Shown: positions 44,870 through 57,239, numbered from the stretch's first letter. The stretch is DNA of 64,000 nucleotides from Cheiracanthium punctorium (GCA_038373885.1 JAWZYV010002471.1:434001-498000), one strand, 5' to 3'. Notes: generated from the letters alone by a model not told the origin. Program-made: numbers and translations.

Positions 44870-46520
44870 TTAGGTAAAACAAACTTTATAGAAACAGTGT
44901 TATTCGTGTGTAATAGTTCAAAACAGTTCAAAATAGTTCACAATTGAATATTCAGTCATAACCATGCAGGCAAAAAATTCTGAAAGTGCTTTTCAAAATT
45001 TAAGCATCAATAGAAATCCGAGTCGCATTAAGTATTTCACATTATTTTAAGCTAATAACATCTAAGAAGGCCTTTTTTCTTTTGTTCCGACACATCTGAT
45101 AAATGTCACAGTATTCTTCCACGAAACTCGCTACTCGCAGTCGTCCTTCAATGTGTGCTCGCGAGAACTGCTCAGAGTAGATAGAATAAAGTGTCAGCTT
45201 TGATCGTCATTTTATTTTCAGCAAATGTCGATAAATGGGCCACTGTTGGAATTTCTAGATTTCCATTACGATTGGAACCTAACTTTCGCATATCCTTTGT
45301 TAGAAATGCTGTTTTTAACAACATTTATATCGTTCTGAATATTTGCAGCCATCGATATGCTGTACATACGTAAAAAGAAATAAAAGAATTAGCTCTGAAA
45401 ATTTCTTTTTAATAATGCTTTTCGTGACATGTAAAATACATTGTTAATAAATATTTCACAGCTGAGTTAAAAAAGAATTACTTAAATATTACATTATTAA
45501 TAGTAATGTAACCAGAAATATTTCAAGAATTTTAAAGATACTCATGGTAAAATTTCTATGCAGCTATAAGATTTTAGTCAAATTTCTGTACATAAAATTC
45601 ACATGATTCTACACAACGTACATTAAAATGATGAACAGATGAATTCAGAGGTCTGTGAATTTCTTTCGCCTAAATCTGACGTGGCAGTGCATCCCATAAT
45701 TTAAAGGCATAATTCATATTTATTTCAGCTATTCATCCAATTCATCTTTCTTTTTTCGTGCTTGCTTGCAATATTTTTTTTTCGAGGAGTAGGAAGGGGG
45801 AGGAATCATTTTGGCTTTCTTCTATTCAAATTTATGATGATTATTTTAGATGAAAATGATCATTACTAGTAGAAAAATTGAACTGAAATGCAAATTAAAA
45901 AAAAGAGAACTTTTGTTTAAGCAAAAACTCCTTTTATTACGGCTCTTAAGAAAAAAGACCTTTTTTTACATTTTTAATTTCAAAATAAAATTTATTCGCT
46001 GCAGAGCAGTTAAACTGCGTACCTACAAATCCCAACAAATGTGTATTTTTCAGAACTCTAAAATATAAAGGAAGTTCTCCTTTCGTTAATTTTCTGACTA
46101 AAAATGATACAATTAGTTCTTCCTTTTTATAAGCCAAGTTTATAAATGTATATTGAATATTTGAATAACACACACTAACGAATCGCATACATATACAATT
46201 ACAAAGGAACGCGAAATGCTACGTTAGAACATGTATTTGATAACGAAGTTAATAAAACTTCTTTGAGAACACTTAGAAAATATTAATATAATTGAAATTT
46301 TATAATGAAAATTTCCAAAATATATCACTTGTTTTGCATATAGATTATTTATTCCTGTAAACCTTTAGTTTTCCTAACCTGTTCGGTTAAAAATATGTAG
46401 AAATTCAAACCTTTAATAGTTTCTAATTAAACTTTAAATCAAATATAAAACTTCCTCCTCGAGATTGACTCCTAGCTATAATTCGAATTCTCTGTTTTAT
46501 TACAAATAATATAAAATTGT
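44870..46520. other. AT-rich sequence, no gene seen
   Basis: A patch at about 45,060-45,180 is less AT-rich but has no open frame of note. Frames at 45,850-46,190 on both strands are Lys/Phe-rich and typical of chance. Confidence 0.45.
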
Positions 46521-46529
46521 GTTCACAGC

Positions 46530-46681
46530 CATTGGCGTAATTTGGCATGCAACATAGCGGAGGCATAATGTTTGCTATTGCAGCAAATATTTTCAAATAA
46601 TTGATGATCTGCATTTTCTTGATTATATTTTAGGAATAATTATCCTCCCCCACTCTTTGACTTTTATAAGTTACGCCTATT
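46530..46681. mobile_element. hAT-like MITE (152 bp) with perfect 8 bp duplication
   Basis: The left end CATTGGCGTAATTT and the reverse complement of the right end AATAGGCGTAACTT share the GGCGTAA core. The exact 8 bp repeat TTCACAGC flanks both sides (46,522-46,529 and 46,682-46,689). It has no coding capacity. Confidence 0.75.
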
Positions 46682-46689
46682 TTCACAGC

Positions 46690-48760
46690 TATAATTACTC
46701 ACCTTCACTTCAACGAGCAGTAGCATTTATTTTTTTCATCGTTCAAGTTGAAATGCTCAGCATCTTCAGTCCGCAATCAAGATTTTTTTGTCTCCAAATA
46801 AGAAACTGTATAAACTGATTAGAAATTTTCTATAAACTAGTTATTACAGAAAAAAAGAATGAAGGAAAAGAAAAGAAAAAGAGTGCAAAGAAATGTATAT
46901 TACTGCAAAATTAAAATTGCAAATCTTCAGCCAATTTATGTTAATATTCTGATAGTTTCGAAGAATTCTTTGTTTCTGAGACGTAAAACACTTAATTGTT
47001 AATGAATGCAACTCTGTTATTCAATTCATTGATTAAATCAAAAATTCATATAGGAAACGTAGTTATATCAGTGATAATTTAATGCATGCTAACATAATAC
47101 ACAAAACAATATGTGCATGTGTATATTGCATTAGTAAACACATAATACAAATTCATAACTACAATATTAATGCAAACAGTTAATATACTTCGCAAATACA
47201 AATAATTAAATGTTATAAAGGAATCGGAATATGCCATCTTGTGCAAATAATATGATGAAAAAAAGAAATGGAAATGTAAATCCTTAAAAATACGAATTGA
47301 ATATAAATATGTACAAATATGTCATATTTGTACATGTTTTTCATAAGGGATAGCTAAATTTTGGTTACATTCGCCGCAGAGACGCAACAGCAGCGATTCC
47401 CCTTCTGCGTCCAGAGGTTTTTTATATCAATGGGACTTTGATGCTTCAATGTGGCTCAGAGTGTGCATTACGCACTGTAGATATCAAAGAACTCCAGAAC
47501 TGATGAATTTATGAATTTCTTTTTGTACATCTCTCAAGTAACTGTCTATCATTTCGGATAGGCAGTTACTTGAGTGTAATAACTCAACCATAACTCATTG
47601 GAGTATGTCAAAAAGTATTATTTTTTTTATCCATAAAATCAAGAAATAATCACAAATAAATTTAGAAATAAAGGAGTCGACATCTGTTCCTCAGTATACA
47701 ATCCTGAAGCACTTTATAATAGCATTTAAAAATAGACATAAACAGCATTTAAAACTAAGCTTCTTAAAATAAGCGAGAAAATCACTGATAATACCGCAAT
47801 ACGACGAAGTGTAGCTTCTCAGTAGAGCTAACATTTCTCTGCTAGCGACAGCTGACAACTACTGAACTGAACAGACTTGGACCTGATCTACCCTTCTCAT
47901 ATAGGCTCTCTAGCAATTCAACAGAATTCCATTTCTAGAAAAATGTCAATCAAACGCAAAATACCAATAGTAATGCTATTTCGTAACACTTATGCAGGAA
48001 AGTAAACATTACAGGACACATTAATAAAATAGCGCCAAACGTCGTCAAGCTTGTCTAAGTTTGGTGAAATATCGCCAAATTTGGTGTTAAAAATAAGTCA
48101 GCTAAGCAAAATCACCAGTATGTCTCAAGAATTTAGAAGAAAACACATATTAAACAATGGAGACACCCAAAATTGTCTATTTCGCGTTCTAGTTAACCAA
48201 TTCCATGCAACAAAATGCAAATTTTAACTATTTGACCCGTATATTGCGAATTTTAGACTAAATTTAATTCCTGACGGGCAGATTAACCCAAAATGTCTTA
48301 ACGGTATGGTTTAATTTAGATTTACTCTGATTCTATTTAGTGACAAGAATGCACATATGTTACAAATGTATGCATTCCAACGCTCTTATTATTCCAACGC
48401 TCTCGTTAAAACTTGCTTTAACTGCATTTTTTGCCAATGCCTTCGAATAAAAACGTTAATTTAAAAAACATAAATTTTATAACTTGCCTTGCAAAACAAT
48501 TTTTCAATCCTGCTCTGCAAATATTTTACATCGAAAGACTCACAAATGTATTTTTGAAAATGCATAAATCGACAAACTATTTTCGATTACACTGAATATA
48601 TCATTCGTTTCGGTTTCCTTTTCTCTTACATTGTTGCTCCTTTACGATATTAGAATATATGCCACGAGCTTTCTTATGGGCTTTAAAAAGCATTTCTTCC
48701 TTATTCAGCAATTTTTTTTTTCGGGAGGGGGGGTGGCTGTGCGGATACAAGTTTAAGTGG
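46690..48760. other. AT-rich sequence; GC-richer patch 47,350-47,480; no gene supported
   Basis: The patch (CATTCGCCGCAGAGACGCAA, GATTCCCCTTCTGCGTCCAG) is conspicuous but contains no clear frame or tRNA-like box. It may be an old SINE or exon fragment. The remainder is AT-rich. Confidence 0.35.
47533..47574. repeat. 18 bp hairpin with one G-T pair
   Basis: CTCAAGTAACTGTCTATC (47,533-47,550) is inverted at 47,557-47,574 (GATAGGCAGTTACTTGAG) around the loop ATTTCG. The only mismatch would be a G-U wobble in RNA. Confidence 0.7.
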
Positions 48761-48767
48761 CTCGCTG

Positions 48768-48800
<33 letters not shown>

Positions 48801-49179
48801 CTTACTATGCTTTGTAAAAAATTTCATATATCACAGATTCTCCCACATAAAAATTTCTAGTAGGAACTTTCGACAGCATATTTATTGCTCTGACGCTGAA
48901 GTATCTCACATGAAAAGTGAAATAAAGAAACGAAGTTTCAAATTCAACGTTATTTAAATGAATAAAACTGTTAAACGTTTGAATGAATACCGCGATTTCA
49001 CAGCACAGTTTATACGAGTTGACAGATATGCGTTGTGCATAAAATATTTTCGGCATTCCCAAAGCTAAAAAGCAGGGTGATTTATGATGCAACTTACAAG
49101 TTTGTGTTGTTGCATGCAACTTACAAGTTGTGTGAGAACGAGGAAAATAATATCGACTGTGCACAGATGTTTATTTAAC

Positions 49180-49617
49180 CAGGGGTAGACATTAGAATAT
49201 TTAATCACTGGTCCAAGGACCTACGACTCCATGATTTCCCTGGTCCTGAACATTTATCACAAGTCCGTATAGATGATTTTCAAAAAACTTTAAAACCAAA
49301 GAAGTTACATAAGCAATATACTATATTTATTTCTGTTAAGGGCTGAATAAAAAAAATGTAAATACCTATTATAAAACCACTAAACAGATCAAATTATGTG
49401 ACAAGTATCGGTAAAATTAGATGGCAAGTATTGCAATTAAGTGAGTGGGATTTCCTTAATGTGGGGATAATGAATAAAATTTGATTTAAATAGAGAGTTT
49501 GAAAAAATGTAAATAAAACGTTTCTGCTCTGACGGACCAAGAAATTTTGCATTCTAATGGACCTTAATTAATTTTCGTGGTCTTGGACCAGCAGAACATC
49601 GTTAATTTCGAGCCCTG
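49180..49617. mobile_element. hAT-like element remnant (438 bp)
   Basis: The left end CAGGGGTAGACATTAGAATA and the reverse complement of the right end CAGGGCTCGAAATTAACGAT both continue to CTGGTCCAAG(G/A)CC. The CAGGGCTCGAAATTAACG type of end is common in hAT elements (memory). The two ends share the inner CTGGTCCAAG motif and another GGTCC(T/A)-like block. No identical 8 bp flanks are present, so the copy is old or rearranged. Confidence 0.5.
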
Positions 49618-49975
49618 GTTTGAAGTATTTGTTAAAGGTAACTGCCACCATAAGACTTTTCGTAAGTACTAATTTTCTTTTCAACAAAAATACTCACTTT
49701 AGTGTAAAAATAATTTATGCTCATTTGAAAATGCTTATGATATTACCTTTTCTTTTTTATTTGTTCAGGATTTTGGATAATAATCAGGATACTAAAACAC
49801 CAAGTTAATAAGAATTGGAATTGGAATTTTGCAGTTTTTTAAAAGTTTATTTATTAGTGATTTTGATTTGTCTTTCTATCCTATCTCTAACTATAATAAT
49901 TGCTTAAATGAAAGTGGTATCACAGTGGATACAGCAATTCGTAAACCATTTGTTACACCAATTGTCGTGCCACAT

Positions 49976-50694
49976 AGTAACCTTTAAACGCTCAAAAAGT
50001 CGGTTTTTTAAAAGTATTTTTAAAAGATAGTTCAGATTGTTAGGAATATTAAAAAAACCCGCATTGAAATCAATCGAAAATTACCTCCCCTTAGCAATTA
50101 AAAGCGTAAAAGTTAGCATGAACTTTCCCTTTAACCCAGGGTAAAGCTACTTATTTTCCTCAGTTTCTGATTTTTACACTTTCCCACAAGATTTTAAAAA
50201 TGTTATGAATTTTTACAGATACATTAGTACGTGATAAATGTATAGATATTTATTCGTTTAACTTCAAATTTGGTAATAGGACCTAAAGATTTTACTTTAT
50301 AGCATTATAAATCATAAAATTTCAATAATTTTAAAATTTCGTCATTCATCATGTTATAAAACAAATCTTTAGGTCCAGTTATCAAATATGAGGCTCGCAG
50401 AATAAAGATCTATGCGTACAACCTATACGTAAAATTTCATAACTTTCCATGCATAATTTTTTTAAAACTCTTGAGGGAAAGTGTAAAAATCAGAAACTGA
50501 GAAAATCAAGTTTCTTTAAGCTAGATTTAAAGGGAAAGTTCATGTTAGCCTTTACGCTTTTAATTACTGCGGGCGTAGATTTCATTCAATTTCATTGCGG
50601 TTTGTTTTAAAATACTCCTATCAATCTGAATTATTTTTTAAAATTACATTTGAAAAATCAACTTTAGGGATGTTTAAAGGTACTACATCCCTTT
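49976..50694. mobile_element. 719 bp foldback element, ~340 bp arms, possible 4 bp duplication
   Basis: The left arm (AGTAACCTTTAAACG..., CAATTAAAAGCGTAAAAG, CATGAACTTTCCCTTTAA, CAGTTTCTGATTTTTACACT, GGACCTAAAGATTT) is mirrored in inverted order to the right end at 50,694. The arms are diverged at scattered sites, and the spacer is very short (about 50,310-50,335). ACAT flanks both tips (49,972-49,975 and 50,695-50,698), which may be a 4 bp target duplication. It has no coding capacity. Confidence 0.7.
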
Positions 50695-50699
50695 GAACG

Positions 50700-51835
50700 A
50701 TCCCTGTCTTTCATTATTGTACGGAATTCGTATATGTTGGTTATATCGCTCATTTGTAAGAAATTCAAAAAATACAAGTTTTAGGAAAACGTCTTTGAGG
50801 AAGTTCATGAGTTGAAAGTAGAAACTTTAGATACTTAAATAGAAACTCATATACATATGTTACCAATTATCAACATAAAAATACACCACTTCTGTTATGT
50901 TGTTAAGAAACAAACAAGAGAACCTTGATTTCAGAGGTCTGACAGTTTTTTTTTTCTTAACGAGCTATATACTACATCTTGTACCCTATTGGAAGAGATA
51001 GAAAATATAGCTCTTTTATGCAGTCCATAAAAGAATGTTATTACATTACGATTTAGGGTGTGTCATTCTTTGAGATGTATAGTAAAAATATTAATTCATT
51101 TCAAACAAAATAAAATTAGTATGTATTTTAAAACACAAAAGCACAAGGTACAGTTTGCAGCTTACTTTACGAAGAAAAATATCGCTCACATTAAATGTTT
51201 TTTGACTTTCTTTATTTTATTCAGTTTTTTTTTAAACTTCGATAAAGTAAACGAATAACTTTCCGTTATTTTGATCATGTCCGAGGCATGCTTTAACTAA
51301 AAGTTCCGATTAACATTTTTGTGTATGCTACCTACATTTAAAAGGCCACCATCAGACTTAACAGAGAAAAATAGATTTTGATCACTTAGTATCGTAAAAT
51401 TCAGTGAATAATTTATATAAATAAGCACAACAACACAAAGTACCAGTGAGAAAAGTAAAATAACAGACCGATTACGGCAAGTATGACATAGTGCTAGAAG
51501 GAGAATGGCAAAAAAATCGCTCAATTTACATAGAAAAAGTGAGGATTCAGAATAGTGTTCACGAGGGTGAATAGAAAAGCAGGGAATCAGAAGAGGGTTT
51601 CATAAGGGCCAATGAAAAAGCAGGAAGTGATTAAGAACAGATGGATTTCCAATATTCAGAAACGGGAGGAATCGTGAAATTAACATTAACAAGACTTTTT
51701 TGTTACGTTTGGGTTTGGATTACGACTGGTTACGTTTTTACGACTATTTCGTTTCGTGTGCCCATTTTCTTATGGGTGCCCTTATACTTTTTTTCGTGCT
51801 TATTTAGTTTCTGCACCAAGCTATGTTTTCGTGCT
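50700..51835. other. AT-rich sequence, no gene seen
   Basis: Chance frames at 51,058-51,258, 51,297-51,524 and 51,641-51,838 are hydrophobic or Lys-rich and unrecognised. Confidence 0.45.
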
Positions 51836-51838
51836 TAA

Positions 51839-52100
51839 TCTATATAAATAAAGCAATGTGTAAACTGTCCGTTAGTTTGTCTGTCTGTCTGTGTCTCGCG
51901 TAGCTCCGAAACGGGTGATCGTAGACCTACCAAATTTTTTACGGAAATTCTCCAAGACGGGTCTCGACACACCTCGAAGCGATTTTTTTAAAATTCGAAT
52001 TAGAAAATATTTTATTTTATGCTTTGTCCGATTTTTAGCGATTTTTCTTGCGTAATACATAATAACGCCGGTAATTGCACTCGCAAGAAAACGATATTTA
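51839..52100 (+). mobile_element. Helitron 5'-end-like fragment
   Basis: TCTATATAAATAAAGCAATG after an A, then TTTGTCTGTCTGTCTGTGTC and CGTAGCTCCGAAACGGGTGA, is the usual 5' text of arthropod Helitrons (memory; A|TC border). No 3' hairpin with CTRRT end was found to the right, so the copy is probably truncated. The end sequence differs from the family at 23,021. Confidence 0.5.
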
Positions 52101-52531
52101 CATCATCGTAAAGAGGAGAAAATTTTCTTTTAAAAACTGTTTGTTCGGAATATGTAACATAATTTGCAGATTTTTGGGAATTTTTCAAATAAAATTAAAT
52201 TTGACGCTGACTTTCGTAAAATATTTTTAAAACTGCTGCATCTTGAATTCTATCTGTCATAACTTTTTTATATTTCGGCAAAAGACGGAGCACACAATTC
52301 GCCCACTTTTAAAAGAAGAAGGGAGGAATAATTTATATTCCTAAAATATTTACCTAATATTTGCAAGCACACAAATGAGAAAGTATCTTTTCAAGTGTTT
52401 AAACATTTTCATTCCATTTTTGAAACGTTCAACAGCAGGATATTCATACAACTTTTAACTAAACTTTCAGAGAATATTTTTTCTCTAAGGGGGGTCACTT
52501 GACCATCAGTTTTGCGCCACTATTAGAACCC

Positions 52532-52678
52532 GAAGCATTTTATTATGAGGGGCACCCAGTAAATGGCCAACGTTACCCTCCATGTAGGGACGGACAAGTT
52601 TAAATCCAAGCTGGGAATTGAGCCCGGACTTCAGGTATGATATAATGATCCGTCAGCTACTGCACCACATGGGCAGCA
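52532..52678 (-). mobile_element. tRNA-derived SINE (family 2)
   Basis: The minus-strand head GCTGCCCATGTGGTGCAGTA, then GCTGACGG (box A region), is followed by GGGCTCAATTCCCAGC (box B, 52,610-52,625). The body continues ACATGGAGGGTAACGTTGGC and ACTGGGTGCCCCTCATAATA, matching the other family-2 copies. No clear tail. Confidence 0.6.
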
Positions 52679-52689
52679 CTTCCAGGGAA

Positions 52690-53965
52690 ATTGTCATCGT
52701 ATAATTTCAACGTAAATCTGAAATATGAGATTACAAGTAAAATAGTGAAGAGGAATTAATTTTAAAAGTGTTTAAACAATAGAATTGGCATATTATAACA
52801 GATTTATGTAATTTACATAATAAAACGTTTTATGCCTAGAGGTCATTCAAAGACGAAATGAAAGAAGAAACGCTCGAAAGAGGAAGCGAACAAGTTGCCT
52901 GGGCTGAGGGCTATCCTTGTAACTAAGTTAATGTAATTTTAACAGAATAAATAAATAACTAAAAGTAAACATATTTTTAAAAACAAATAGTTCGTCTATT
53001 AATAATGCTGTCAAGGTGTAACTTTGAAAAATACTTCATGGTATATGAATAATTAGATTTACGAAAGTTATAGCGATATTGCTTTAAGAACTCATGAAGT
53101 ATACTGTATATCTCAGATTCTCAAAGGGTTATTTTTAATTGCGATTTTTTTTCTTCTTAAATTTAACTTTATTATTTTGATTTTTACATCTGAAAAGACA
53201 CTTGAAAAAATTTATTTCCTTGCTGAAGAATATCTTGCTTCTTTTGTAAATATGGTAAAACGTTCTATTTGTTATGAATGTGGGGGGGGGGGGAGAAGTA
53301 CCTTATACAAAAGTTCAAATTTAAAAAAATACAAAATTCAAGTGAGGATTTTAAGATTTGTGTCTCTTACGAATTTTTCTTAATTAAGATAACTTAGAAA
53401 CAAATACGTAAAATAACATGTCTCTCTCTCTCTCTCTCTCGTTTCACTTATTCGTGTATTTTTACTTGTAATTCTAAAACTTTAAAAGTGTGAAGATGTT
53501 CACTGAAGCATAAAACTTGATAAAGTCGTGAAACACTGTAATTCAGTGCAGGCATTTTTAAAGTTATCCAAACTAGCGTATATTCTCTCAGATAAGATAT
53601 TCTTAGTTTTAAACTCGGCGAAAAGAAACTGCCGGATCGCTAAAAAGGCAGTTATTCAAGATTTATGGAAGCGTGGTATGATGAGCTCAGTTTCGTCTAT
53701 TCCCAGCGCACATTTTGAACATATCTAGAGCTGTTTTGCGGTATATTTAGATAAACTCGAGATAATTGTTTAGTAACAACAATAATAAGTAATAAAAAAT
53801 ATAAAAATATGTTGAATGCTTAAAATAATAAAGACCTCCACATGTGATACAGAAAAATATGAAATTAAACAGTACAGACTGTTTCGGGAAGTAAAGGATA
53901 GTCCAAAATTCTTAAGCTGAAAAAAGTTAAAAGTATTTTTAGACTCTCGTGCTTTCAAAAGTCAA
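52690..53965. other. AT-rich sequence with (TC)n and poly-G tracts, no gene seen
   Basis: A G run lies at about 53,281-53,292 and a (TC)n run at 53,421-53,440. Nothing else is supported. Confidence 0.5.
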
Positions 53966-53969
53966 AGCA

Positions 53970-54652
53970 GGGTCATTCCACGTCAAATCAAACAAAAAAC
54001 TGGAAAAAGTTCACCACACCAACTTAGATTTTCCTCAAATTTTATATAGAGGATTTATAGGCTGAGACATCAACAAATCTCAATTTTGGAGGTTCTACGA
54101 TCATTAATTACCGAGAAATTAATTATGCAAATTTTTAAGTTTTCTGCAAGATGCGCCAACTTTTTTCTCAATTCCTTAAATAATTCCTTACCTGTAAAAG
54201 TTACTGAAATGAAAATTTGTTTCTAGGAGTAACTTTTTACGCTGATTCCAAAAATGTTATCGAAATTTGCGTATCTTCTATAGTTTATGCATAAGCACTG
54301 CATTTGCTAAAAAACATCATGAATTTTTCTCGTCATGTCTGATCACAGACACATGTTTTAAATTTTTATATGTTGTTAAGATGGAATAATCCTACATCCC
54401 AAAAAATTTTCATCTTGGCTTTCTGCTCAGGACCAGAGAAAAAAAATTGCATGTATGTACCTATATATGAGGATTTTCATATGCAGCATTTATACGTAAG
54501 ATGTGAAAATTCAGAAGCGTTAGTCAATTTTCCTATGTCTTTTAAATTTATATCAGAAATTTAACTGCTACTCAAAGTATTTGCAAAAACTAGAAAATAC
54601 GTAAAATTGCTTGCATCGGAAAACGTAAAACAAACAACAAAAAATGCATGTT
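53970..54652 (+). repeat. Left terminal inverted repeat of the Sola-like transposon
   Basis: Matches the right repeat segment by segment: CACCACACCAACT, TTTATAGGCT(G/A)AGACATC, CATTTGCTAAAAAACATCAT, CAGACACATGTTTTAAATTT, AGATGGAATAATCCTACATC, GGAAAACGTAAAACAAAC. The right copy has one extra AAAC unit near the inner end. Confidence 0.85.
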
Positions 54653-54932
54653 ACACGCAGTGTTAAATTAAAAAGAATTCTAAAATTAAAATTTAGAATT
54701 ATTTTTAATTTAATCCTGCTGTTTTTGGCAATCATCCATCAACCAATAAATCTTTTGAATTCTGTATGACATTCAAGTCAATAGAAGGAACAAAGTTTAA
54801 TGAAAGAATTGAATTCCTGTAAGTTACAGTATTTATTTACCTTTAACAGATTGCGAACAAAATTGTGCTTTGGCTAGTTTTGTGGATGGATACAGCAATT
54901 TAAAATAGGTTTTACTGTATACTGTATTAAAT

Positions 54933-57239
54933 TTGTATTTCACAGCAAGTATCATAGCGATGTCAGGCACATTGTCAAATTGCACATTTGGTGATATATT
55001 GCAGAATAAATGTCATGTAACCAGTTATTCACGGCAAACGGGATTTTTTAAATGGGATAGTTTTACAGAAGAGCAAAAAGAACTAATTGCACTGAGGTCT
55101 GACGTGCAAAGTGAGCAACTTAATAATAATACAACTATTTGTTTTCACCATGAAAAATTGTTGCTTTCATCATATGATCAACTTCAAAGGTACTGTTGTA
55201 ATCCATTTCAGTCTCATAGTAGACGCATCAAGAAGAGTTTGAGATCTGTGTCATCGGAATTTGCAAAAGAACACAGCAATCTTAAACTAGGGCAAAAGTT
55301 ATGTCCCCAGTGTCGAACTCGAATAACAGGAACTAAAGCATGCTACAATGAAACTATTTCAAAACCTGGGCATCTCGAGACTGAAAGTACACCTCAGGAA
55401 CTTTCTGTACCAGAAGGCACTGGAAGTTTCAATGAAACTATTTCAAAACCTGGGAATCTTGAGACTGAAAGTGCACCTCAGGAACTTTTTATACCAGAAG
55501 GCACTGAAAGTTTGAATATAAGTATCTTAAATCTTGGATGCATGCCTGTCAAGTTGCACGGGATTAATAAAAAAAAACGTCAAAGTTATGGAAAAAGAAA
55601 ATCAGCAGAGGCATGTTCACTATTGCAGAAGAAATTTGCAACAGAGCTAAATGTTCCTCTAGAGACTCTGGATCAATCAAACGAAAAGCAGTGTACTGAC
55701 TGTAAAGATTTAGACTGCCTCATTGAACTTTTGAAAGAAAAGTGTAAAATCTCATCTGGACAAGAGGTTTTGAAATTATTAACTCTTGTACCGAGTAGTT
55801 GGAGCTGTCAGAAGACCGCTTATGAATTTGGTGTCTCAACTTACATGGCCAGAAAGCTTAAAAAGGATCATGGTATTTTGGCAGAACCTGAAAAAGTAAA
55901 AGGAAAATCTATTTCCAATGAGGTAGCTGAAAAAGTAAGAAAGTTTTACGAAGATGATGAATTTTCCAGAATGTGTCCTGGAAAGAAAGAGTTTGTTTCG
56001 GTAAGAGATTCTGAAACTGGCACAAGAATTCACATGCAAAAGCGACTACTTTTTGTAAATTTAAAGGAATTGCATTTGGCTTTCCAAGAAAGGTATCTGC
56101 AACTAAAAATCGGTTTGTCAAAATTTTCTTCTTTACGACCACCTTGGTGTGTTACTGTCACTGCCCGCGGAGTTCATTCGGTATGTGTTTGTGAGACTCA
56201 TCAAAACTTGAAGCTACTGTCTGCAGCATTACCGACGAAAATGGAGTACAGAAGCCTCCTCTCCTTTATAGTATGCTCTGTTGACTCAAGAAATTGTATG
56301 CTCCACAGATGTGAGAATTGTCCTGGGTCTGAAGCCTTGGAGCAGTTTATTCTGGATACATTTAATGAAAATGACGTGGAACCTGATGACAATATTGCCT
56401 ATCAACAGTGGGTTCACAATGGACAATCTAAACTAGTTAATTTGACATCAACAGTTGAAGAATTTACGAAAGAGTTGTGTAAAGCAGCAGATCAAGCAAC
56501 AATACATCATTTCACTACGAAATCCCAATCATTGTATTTAAGAAATCTTAAAGAAAATATTGCAGCTGAAACAGAAACAGTCCTTTTACTCGACTTTTCG
56601 GAAAATTATTCTTTTGTTTGCCAAGATGCTATTCAAGGTTTCCACTGGGACACAACGCAAGCTACACTTCACCCTTTCGTACTTTATTTCAAAAATGAAA
56701 TAGAGACAAGTTTGAAATGCTTAAGTATGTGTGTCATTAGTGATGAACGTGAACATATTACCTCTACAGTTCATTATTTTATAAAAGTAATTATGCAATA
56801 TATCAAAGAAGTATTGCCAGGTTTAAAACTCATACATTATTTTAGTGACGGTTCAAGTGCGCAGTATAAAAACTATAAAAACTTTGTTAATTTATGTTTA
56901 CATGAGAACGATTTTAATATCCGGGCTGAATGGAACTTCTTCGCCACCTCACATGGAAAAAGTCCATGTGATGGGATTGGGGGCACTGTAAAGAGGCTTG
57001 CAGCACGTGCAAGTTTGCAAGCCATACAGGATAATCACATTCTTACTCCTTTTGATTTATTTAATTGGGAAAATTCTAATATAAATGGTATAAAGTTTTT
57101 TTTTTTTTTGTGTCCCATGCTGATGTTAAGCAACATGCCAAAAGCTTGGAAATTCGTTTTCGGACTGCGAAAACAGTGCCTGGAACTCGCAGTCATCACA
57201 GGTTTGTTCCAAGCAACAATTGTGAGTTATCGATTATAG
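54933..57239 (+). CDS. Transposase of the Sola-like transposon (main reading frame, frameshifted near its end)
   Basis: A 768-codon frame is the only long frame in the window. An acceptor-like TTTGTATTTCACAG ends at about 54,944, so the second Met (54,960, MSGTLSNCTFGDILQNKCHV) may be the true start after splicing. Order of parts: a Cys/His region (CFHHEK ... RYCCNPF, about residues 70-92; CPQCRTR, about 124-130); a 28-residue tandem duplication (139-166 and 167-194); a Cys-rich stretch (CTDCKDLDC); a helix-turn-helix-like region (about 285-350); and an RNase-H-like core. Likely catalytic acidic residues are D554 in LLLDFSENY, D639 in HYFSDGSSAQYKN and D680 in SPCDGIGGTVKR. After a T14 run (57,096-57,109) the frame is wrong: conserved-looking FVSHADVKQHAK and VPGTRSHHRFVP lie in another frame. 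A compensating shift near 57,230-57,247 restores the original frame beyond the TAG. Confidence 0.75.
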   Translation: MYFTASIIAMSGTLSNCTFGDILQNKCHVTSYSRQTGFFKWDSFTEEQKELIALRSDVQSEQLNNNTTICFHHEKLLLSSYDQLQRYCCNPFQSHSRRIKKSLRSVSSEFAKEHSNLKLGQKLCPQCRTRITGTKACYNETISKPGHLETESTPQELSVPEGTGSFNETISKPGNLETESAPQELFIPEGTESLNISILNLGCMPVKLHGINKKKRQSYGKRKSAEACSLLQKKFATELNVPLETLDQSNEKQCTDCKDLDCLIELLKEKCKISSGQEVLKLLTLVPSSWSCQKTAYEFGVSTYMARKLKKDHGILAEPEKVKGKSISNEVAEKVRKFYEDDEFSRMCPGKKEFVSVRDSETGTRIHMQKRLLFVNLKELHLAFQERYLQLKIGLSKFSSLRPPWCVTVTARGVHSVCVCETHQNLKLLSAALPTKMEYRSLLSFIVCSVDSRNCMLHRCENCPGSEALEQFILDTFNENDVEPDDNIAYQQWVHNGQSKLVNLTSTVEEFTKELCKAADQATIHHFTTKSQSLYLRNLKENIAAETETVLLLDFSENYSFVCQDAIQGFHWDTTQATLHPFVLYFKNEIETSLKCLSMCVISDEREHITSTVHYFIKVIMQYIKEVLPGLKLIHYFSDGSSAQYKNYKNFVNLCLHENDFNIRAEWNFFATSHGKSPCDGIGGTVKRLAARASLQAIQDNHILTPFDLFNWENSNINGIKFFFFLCPMLMLSNMPKAWKFVFGLRKQCLELAVITGLFQATIVSYRL
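55347..55514 (+). repeat. 84 bp in-frame tandem duplication inside the transposase
   Basis: AATGAAACTATTTCAAAACC begins at 55,347 and 55,431. The two 28-codon units (NETISKPGHLETESTPQELS... and NETISKPGNLETESAPQELF...) differ at a few residues. The duplication lies in a Glu/Ser/Pro-rich linker. Confidence 0.85.

Noticed and set aside
44475..44873. 132-codon frame (and opposite-strand 95-codon frame) as genes
   Set aside because: Both overlap the family-2 SINE and its tail.
48769..48799. Long poly-A (also 43,424-43,449 and poly-T 41,246-41,275) as retroelement tails
   Set aside because: No retroelement body could be recognised next to them; left as homopolymers.
48805..49164. 119-codon minus-strand frame as a gene
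   Set aside because: It contains a local CAACTTACAAGTT duplication and no recognised motif, and starts just before a hAT remnant.
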